From Nocardioides daejeonensis (GTDB lineage: Bacteria > Actinomycetota > Actinomycetes > Propionibacteriales > Nocardioidaceae), in contig NZ_QHKZ01000003.1 in assembly GCF_003194585.1 (NCBI RefSeq), forward strand, positions 248,001-312,000: a stretch of DNA of 64,000 nt, given 5' to 3'. Positions within the stretch are counted from its first letter, which is position 1; every line of letters begins with the position of its first letter. Positions 60,481 through 64,000 of the stretch are shown piece by piece. The notes under the pieces are model-generated. The model ran no database searches and was not told the DNA's origin. It saw only the letters and a program-made list of their open reading frames with translations. The position numbers were made by a program, and so were the translations under genes.

Positions 60481-61551
60481 ATGGCGAGGGATCCATGGTT
60501 GGACAACGCGAAGTTCGCGCTGATCGCGTTCGTCGTCTTCGGCCACACTCTGGGGCTGGCGCTGGTCGACGAGCGCAACATCCAGACCTACACCTTCGTC
60601 TACTTCTGGCACATGCCGGCGTTCGTCCTGATCTCGGGCTATCTCTCCAAGAGCTTCCGCTGGGATCGCACCCATCTCCTCGCCCTGGCGACGACCCTGC
60701 TGCTGCCCTATCTCATCTTCGACGCGGCGATGTACTACTGGCGCCAGCACCTGGACCAGCCACAGACCGGGGCGCTCTGGCTCGAGCCGCACTGGAGCAT
60801 GTGGTACCTGGTCGTCCTCGCCATGTGGCGGCTGGCCACCCCGCTGCTGCGCAAGCACTGGCTGGTGATCCCGCTCTCCGTCCCGCTGAGTCTCTGGGCG
60901 GGAACCTGGGAGCGGACCCTCTTCGACATTCCCAAGGCCTTCGCGATGCTGCCGTTCTTCGTGATCGGCCTCCACGCCCGGAAGAGCTGGCTGACCTATC
61001 TGACCTCCTGGTGGGTGCGCATCCCCGCCGTCGGTGTGATGCTCTGGCTGTGGCACAGCGCCGCCGACATCGGCGATTGGGCCCGGATCGCCTTCCTGTG
61101 GTGGGACCGCAGCTACGACGTCCTCGGCTTCGACCGGGTGGAGTCGTACGAGATCCGACTCCGACTCCTGGGGATGAGCATCGCCGGCGCACTCGCCGCG
61201 CTCTCCCTCGTGCCGCGGCGCGCGACGTGGTTCACGAACCTGGGCGCGGCGTCGCTGGTCGGCTACCTCGGACACGGCTTCGTCGTGCGGTGGGCACAGA
61301 CCGCGGAGATCTTCGACTGGGCTCCGGAGCACCCGACCGCCGCGCTCTGGACCGCCGCCGGCTCCGCTCTCGCGCTCACCGTGCTGCTGACCAACCCGTG
61401 GGTCTCCCGCTGGCTGATCTGGGCAGTGGATCCCGTCGGGTCGTGGCGACGCCGCCGGGCCACCGCACCCTCGGGAGACGGGGCGGGAAACGGGGCCGAA
61501 GACGCGCCCGCGGCGGAGACGGCTGCCGGGACGGACGACGCCATCCGTTAG
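60481..61551 (+). CDS. Acyltransferase-3-like membrane protein, copy 1
   Basis: A 356-residue polytopic membrane protein of about ten helices. The start DPWLDNAKFALIAFVVFGHTL, with His in the first helix, and FWHMPAFVLISGYLSKS are typical of the acyltransferase-3 / fucose-4-O-acetylase-like group that acetylates sugars of the envelope. HWSMWYLVVLAMWRL and GYLGHGFVVRWA follow. A charged C-terminal tail extends about 45 residues. TACCGT lies 8 nt before the ATG. The next gene is a close paralogue. Substrate unknown. Confidence 0.85.
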   Translation: MARDPWLDNAKFALIAFVVFGHTLGLALVDERNIQTYTFVYFWHMPAFVLISGYLSKSFRWDRTHLLALATTLLLPYLIFDAAMYYWRQHLDQPQTGALWLEPHWSMWYLVVLAMWRLATPLLRKHWLVIPLSVPLSLWAGTWERTLFDIPKAFAMLPFFVIGLHARKSWLTYLTSWWVRIPAVGVMLWLWHSAADIGDWARIAFLWWDRSYDVLGFDRVESYEIRLRLLGMSIAGALAALSLVPRRATWFTNLGAASLVGYLGHGFVVRWAQTAEIFDWAPEHPTAALWTAAGSALALTVLLTNPWVSRWLIWAVDPVGSWRRRRATAPSGDGAGNGAEDAPAAETAAGTDDAIR

Positions 61552-61560
61552 CGTGCTCCG

Positions 61561-62583
61561 GTGCGGGATCCGTGGTTGGACAACGTCAAGTACGTGCTGG
61601 TGACCTTCGTCGTCATGGGGCACGCGCTGCCGCTGGCCCATCTCGACACGGCTCTCGACGCGCAGCTCTACGACTTCATCTACGCGTGGCACATTCCAGC
61701 GTTCGTGCTGGTCACGGGCTACTTCTCACGGAGCTTCACCTGGTCGCGGCGCCACCTCAGCGCACTGGCCACGGGCCTGCTGCTCCCCTACCTGGTCTTC
61801 GAGACCGTCATGCGCCAGGCCAACTACCACTGGAACGACGTCACCGTCGCTGGTCCCTACCTGATCAATCCGGGCTGGCCGATGTGGTACCTCGTCGCCA
61901 CCATCCTGTGGCGCCTGGCGAGCCCGATCCTGGGTCGGCACTGGCTGATGTTCCCGGTGAGTGTCGCCGCAAGCCTCTGGTTCGGCACGATCACCGCGGA
62001 CTGGACCGAGTGGTTCGACCTGTCCCGAGTCGTCGGGCTGCTCCCCTTCTTCACGTTCGGCCTCTTGGTCCGGCCGGAGCACCTCGCCATGCTCAAGTCG
62101 AGGTGGGCAGCTCTCGCGGGTGCCGTCGTACTGGTGGGGGCGTGGCAGCTGGCCGCGCGCACCGACGACTGGATCAGCACCCGCTGGCTCTGGTACTCCT
62201 TCCCCTATTCATCGCTCCGCGCTGACGGCGTCTACGTCGACGACACCACCGGCATGCTGCTCCGTCTGGGCGTGATGGCAGTGGGCTTCGCGGCTGCGCT
62301 CGCGGTCTTCAGCCTGGTGCCGCGTGGACGGCACTGGTTCACCGCCCTCGGATCGGCCACGCTCGTCGTCTACCTCTTCCACGGGTTCGTCATCCGTGCC
62401 GCCTGGCGACTCGGCTTCCCCGAATGGGCCCAGGCGCAGGGTGACTGGGTGCTCTGGCTGACCCTCGCCGGCGCCATCGCCGTCTCCACGGTCCTGGCCT
62501 CTCCCCCGGTCGCCTCACGCCTCGTCTGGCTCGTCGACCCCGTCGCTCAGCTCCGCAAGCGCCGCCGCACCGCCCGCCCCTAA
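61561..62583 (+). CDS. Acyltransferase-3-like membrane protein, copy 2
   Basis: A 340-residue paralogue of the preceding gene: DPWLDNVKYVLVTFVVMGHAL, AWHIPAFVLVTGYFSRSF, GWPMWYLVATILWRL and VVYLFHGFVIRAAW align segment by segment. The tail is shorter. GTG at 61561 is preceded by TAGCGT ending 6 nt upstream; this -10-like box includes the stop codon of copy 1, so the gene can have its own leaderless promoter inside the 9-nt gap. Tandem duplication is clear. A palindromic repeat follows its stop. Confidence 0.85.
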   Translation: MRDPWLDNVKYVLVTFVVMGHALPLAHLDTALDAQLYDFIYAWHIPAFVLVTGYFSRSFTWSRRHLSALATGLLLPYLVFETVMRQANYHWNDVTVAGPYLINPGWPMWYLVATILWRLASPILGRHWLMFPVSVAASLWFGTITADWTEWFDLSRVVGLLPFFTFGLLVRPEHLAMLKSRWAALAGAVVLVGAWQLAARTDDWISTRWLWYSFPYSSLRADGVYVDDTTGMLLRLGVMAVGFAAALAVFSLVPRGRHWFTALGSATLVVYLFHGFVIRAAWRLGFPEWAQAQGDWVLWLTLAGAIAVSTVLASPPVASRLVWLVDPVAQLRKRRRTARP

Positions 62584-62591
62584 CAGAACCC

Positions 62592-62651
62592 GATCGTCCC
62601 TAACAGATTCGTGGTCAGATCGCGTTCTGACCACGAATCTGTTAGGGACGA
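62592..62651. repeat. Palindromic repeat element, copy 3
   Basis: It shares the arm sequence of copies 1 and 2 (TCGTCCCTAACAGATTCG at the left). The stem here reaches 26 bp because three loop bases also pair (AGA with TCT), leaving a 6-nt loop. The outermost two bases of the right arm are changed. It begins 8 nt after the stop of the second acyltransferase and lies between convergent genes. Confidence 0.9.
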
Positions 62652-62695
62652 CCCAGGCGCCCCCGCCCGCACCGGGTCGCTCCTGGAGATGGGAG

Positions 62696-62729
62696 CGGCC
62701 CCGGCCTCCCCGTGGGGAGGTCGGGGCCG
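62696..62729 (-). terminator. Terminator hairpin after rpoC
   Basis: A 16-bp stem with one G-T wobble (CGGCCCCGGCCTCCCC with GGGGAGGTCGGGGCCG) and a 2-nt spacer lies 20 nt beyond the rpoC stop, as expected for the end of the rpoBC transcript. No clear T-run follows on the minus strand. Confidence 0.65.
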
Positions 62730-62748
62730 TGAGTCCGACCGGGCTACC

Positions 62749-64000
62749 TCAGTTCTGGTAGGTGCCGAAGTCGAAGTCGTCGAGGGCGACGGCCTGGCCG
62801 GTGCCTCCGAACCCGTAGTCGTAGGAGTCGTAGCCGGTGACCGAGTACGCCGCGGCACGGGCCTCCTCGGTCGGCTCCACCCGGATGTTGCGGTACCGCT
62901 CGAGGCCGGTACCCGCCGGGATCAGCTTTCCGATGATCACGTTCTCCTTCAGACCGAGCAGCGAGTCGCTGCGGCCGTTGATCGCGGCGTCCGTGAGCAC
63001 CCGGGTGGTCTCCTGGAAGGAGGCCGCCGAGAGCCACGACTCGGTGGCCAGCGATGCCTTGGTGATACCCATGAGCTCCGGACGACCCGAGGCCGGCTTG
63101 CCGCCCTCGGCCAGCACCCGCTTGTTCTCCTGCTCGAAGCGGGTCCGGTCGACCAGGTCGGAGGGCAGCAGGTTGGTGTCGCCCGACTCGATCACCGTGA
63201 TCCGGCGCAGCATCTGCCGCACGATGATCTCGATGTGCTTGTCGTGGATCGACACACCCTGGCTGCGGTACACCGCCTGGACCTCGTCCACCAGGTGCTG
63301 CTGGGCGCGACGCACACCGAGGATCCGCAGGACCTCCTTGGGGTCCTCCGTGCCCTGGGTGAACTTGTCACCGACCTCCACGTGGTCACCGTCCTGGACC
63401 AGCAGACGCGAACGCCGGCTGACCGGGTACTCCACGACCTCGGAGCCGTCGTCGGGGGTGACCAGGACCTTGCGGGCCTTGTCACCCTCCTCGATCTCCA
63501 CACGACCGGCCGCCTCCGAGATCGGGGCCAGACCCTTGGGGGTCCGGGCCTCGAAGAGCTCCACCACGCGGGGCAGACCCTGCGTGATGTCGTCGGCGGA
63601 GGCCACGCCACCGGTGTGGAAGGTACGCATGGTCAGCTGCGTGCCGGGCTCACCGATCGACTGGGCGGCGATGATGCCGACGGCCTCACCGATGTCGACC
63701 AGCTTGCCGGTGGCCAGCGAGCGGCCGTAGCACTTGGCACAGGTCCCGGTGCTGGCCTCGCAGGTGAGCACGGAGCGCACCTTGACCTCGGTCACGCCGG
63801 CCTCGATGAGCTCGGCGATCTTGACGTCGCCGAGGTCCTCACCGGCGCCGACGAGGACCTCGCCGGACGTCGGGTGGGCCACGTCGACGGCCGAGGTGCG
63901 CGCGTAGGCGGCGGTCTCGGCGTTCTCGTCCTTGCGCACCACGCCGTCGGGACCGGCCACGCCGATCACCTTGGGCAGACCACGCTCGGTGCCACAGTCG
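62749..64000 (-). CDS. rpoC: RNA polymerase beta' subunit, C-terminal part (runs off window)
   Basis: About 417 C-terminal residues of RpoC are visible; the frame continues past the right edge. It opens with [13 protein letters not shown] and continues through [15 protein letters not shown], which together supply the four Cys of the second zinc site. Then come [28 protein letters not shown] (the trigger-loop region), [13 protein letters not shown], a beta'-insert segment, [30 protein letters not shown] and the actinobacterial end [21 protein letters not shown]. The C-terminus and stop are intact. The upstream two thirds, including NADFDGD, lie outside the window. Confidence 0.97.
   Translation of the reverse strand, partial: DCGTERGLPKVIGVAGPDGVVRKDENAETAAYARTSAVDVAHPTSGEVLVGAGEDLGDVKIAELIEAGVTEVKVRSVLTCEASTGTCAKCYGRSLATGKLVDIGEAVGIIAAQSIGEPGTQLTMRTFHTGGVASADDITQGLPRVVELFEARTPKGLAPISEAAGRVEIEEGDKARKVLVTPDDGSEVVEYPVSRRSRLLVQDGDHVEVGDKFTQGTEDPKEVLRILGVRRAQQHLVDEVQAVYRSQGVSIHDKHIEIIVRQMLRRITVIESGDTNLLPSDLVDRTRFEQENKRVLAEGGKPASGRPELMGITKASLATESWLSAASFQETTRVLTDAAINGRSDSLLGLKENVIIGKLIPAGTGLERYRNIRVEPTEEARAAAYSVTGYDSYDYGFGGTGQAVALDDFDFGTYQN

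Overview
The window is 64 kb of high-GC actinobacterial chromosome. It most likely comes from a Nocardioides-like member of the Propionibacteriales. The assignment rests on gene content: mfd next to mazG; glmU-prs and rplY-pth; HemQ plus a coproporphyrinogen-oxidase-type HemY; a mycothiol-dependent isomerase-fold protein; a stand-alone LigC ligase and LigD-type polymerase; and GTG/TTG starts with many leaderless promoters. No insertion sequence, prophage or CRISPR array is visible.

Layout. 1-5.3 kb: start of mazG, a SurA-N-like lipoprotein, mfd and a VOC protein. 5.3-12.6 kb: two large secreted proteins built from Ig-like repeats. 12.9-14.5 kb: a thiolase/DUF35 pair. 14.8-24.9 kb: an unorthodox phosphate (pst) operon, pstC-pstA-pstS(TM)-large TM-anchored binding-protein-like gene-inactive sortase homologue-pstS(Ig)-pstB. 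25.3-34 kb: lytic transglycosylase, HAD/cysQ/pth/rplY operon, a secreted HExxH protease, prs and glmU. 34-39.6 kb: LysR/YeiH pair, then a beta-ketoadipate-type CoA-transferase/thiolase operon with its LysR regulator and a tRNA-Gln. 39.8-42.9 kb: NHEJ-type ligase and polymerase flanking a conserved unknown and a decayed gene. 43-46.7 kb: msrB, hemQ, cgoX (hemY) and a DUF4349 lipoprotein. 46.6-54 kb: a GAF kinase, pdxH, citrate synthase, and a two-component system divergent from an ABC exporter. 54-64 kb: GNAT/L12-like pair, serC, a coupled NUDIX-microprotein-methyltransferase-propeller-DUF1905 operon, two tandem acyltransferases, and the 3' end of rpoC.

The most unusual material is the pst operon. 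It has three periplasmic-binding-protein-type products, none with a lipobox. Two carry a C-terminal membrane anchor and one carries Ig-like domains. A sortase-fold protein encoded among them has lost both its catalytic His and Cys. Two families of short non-coding repeats stand out. A 22-bp tandem unit fills three intergenic gaps. A 60-bp near-perfect palindrome lies 6-16 nt after three stop codons, and one copy carries a compensatory base-pair change. Two well-formed inverted repeats sit in divergent promoters and are good operator candidates for the adjacent LysR and NarL-type regulators.

All functional calls come from reading motifs and overall resemblance. No database search was run.
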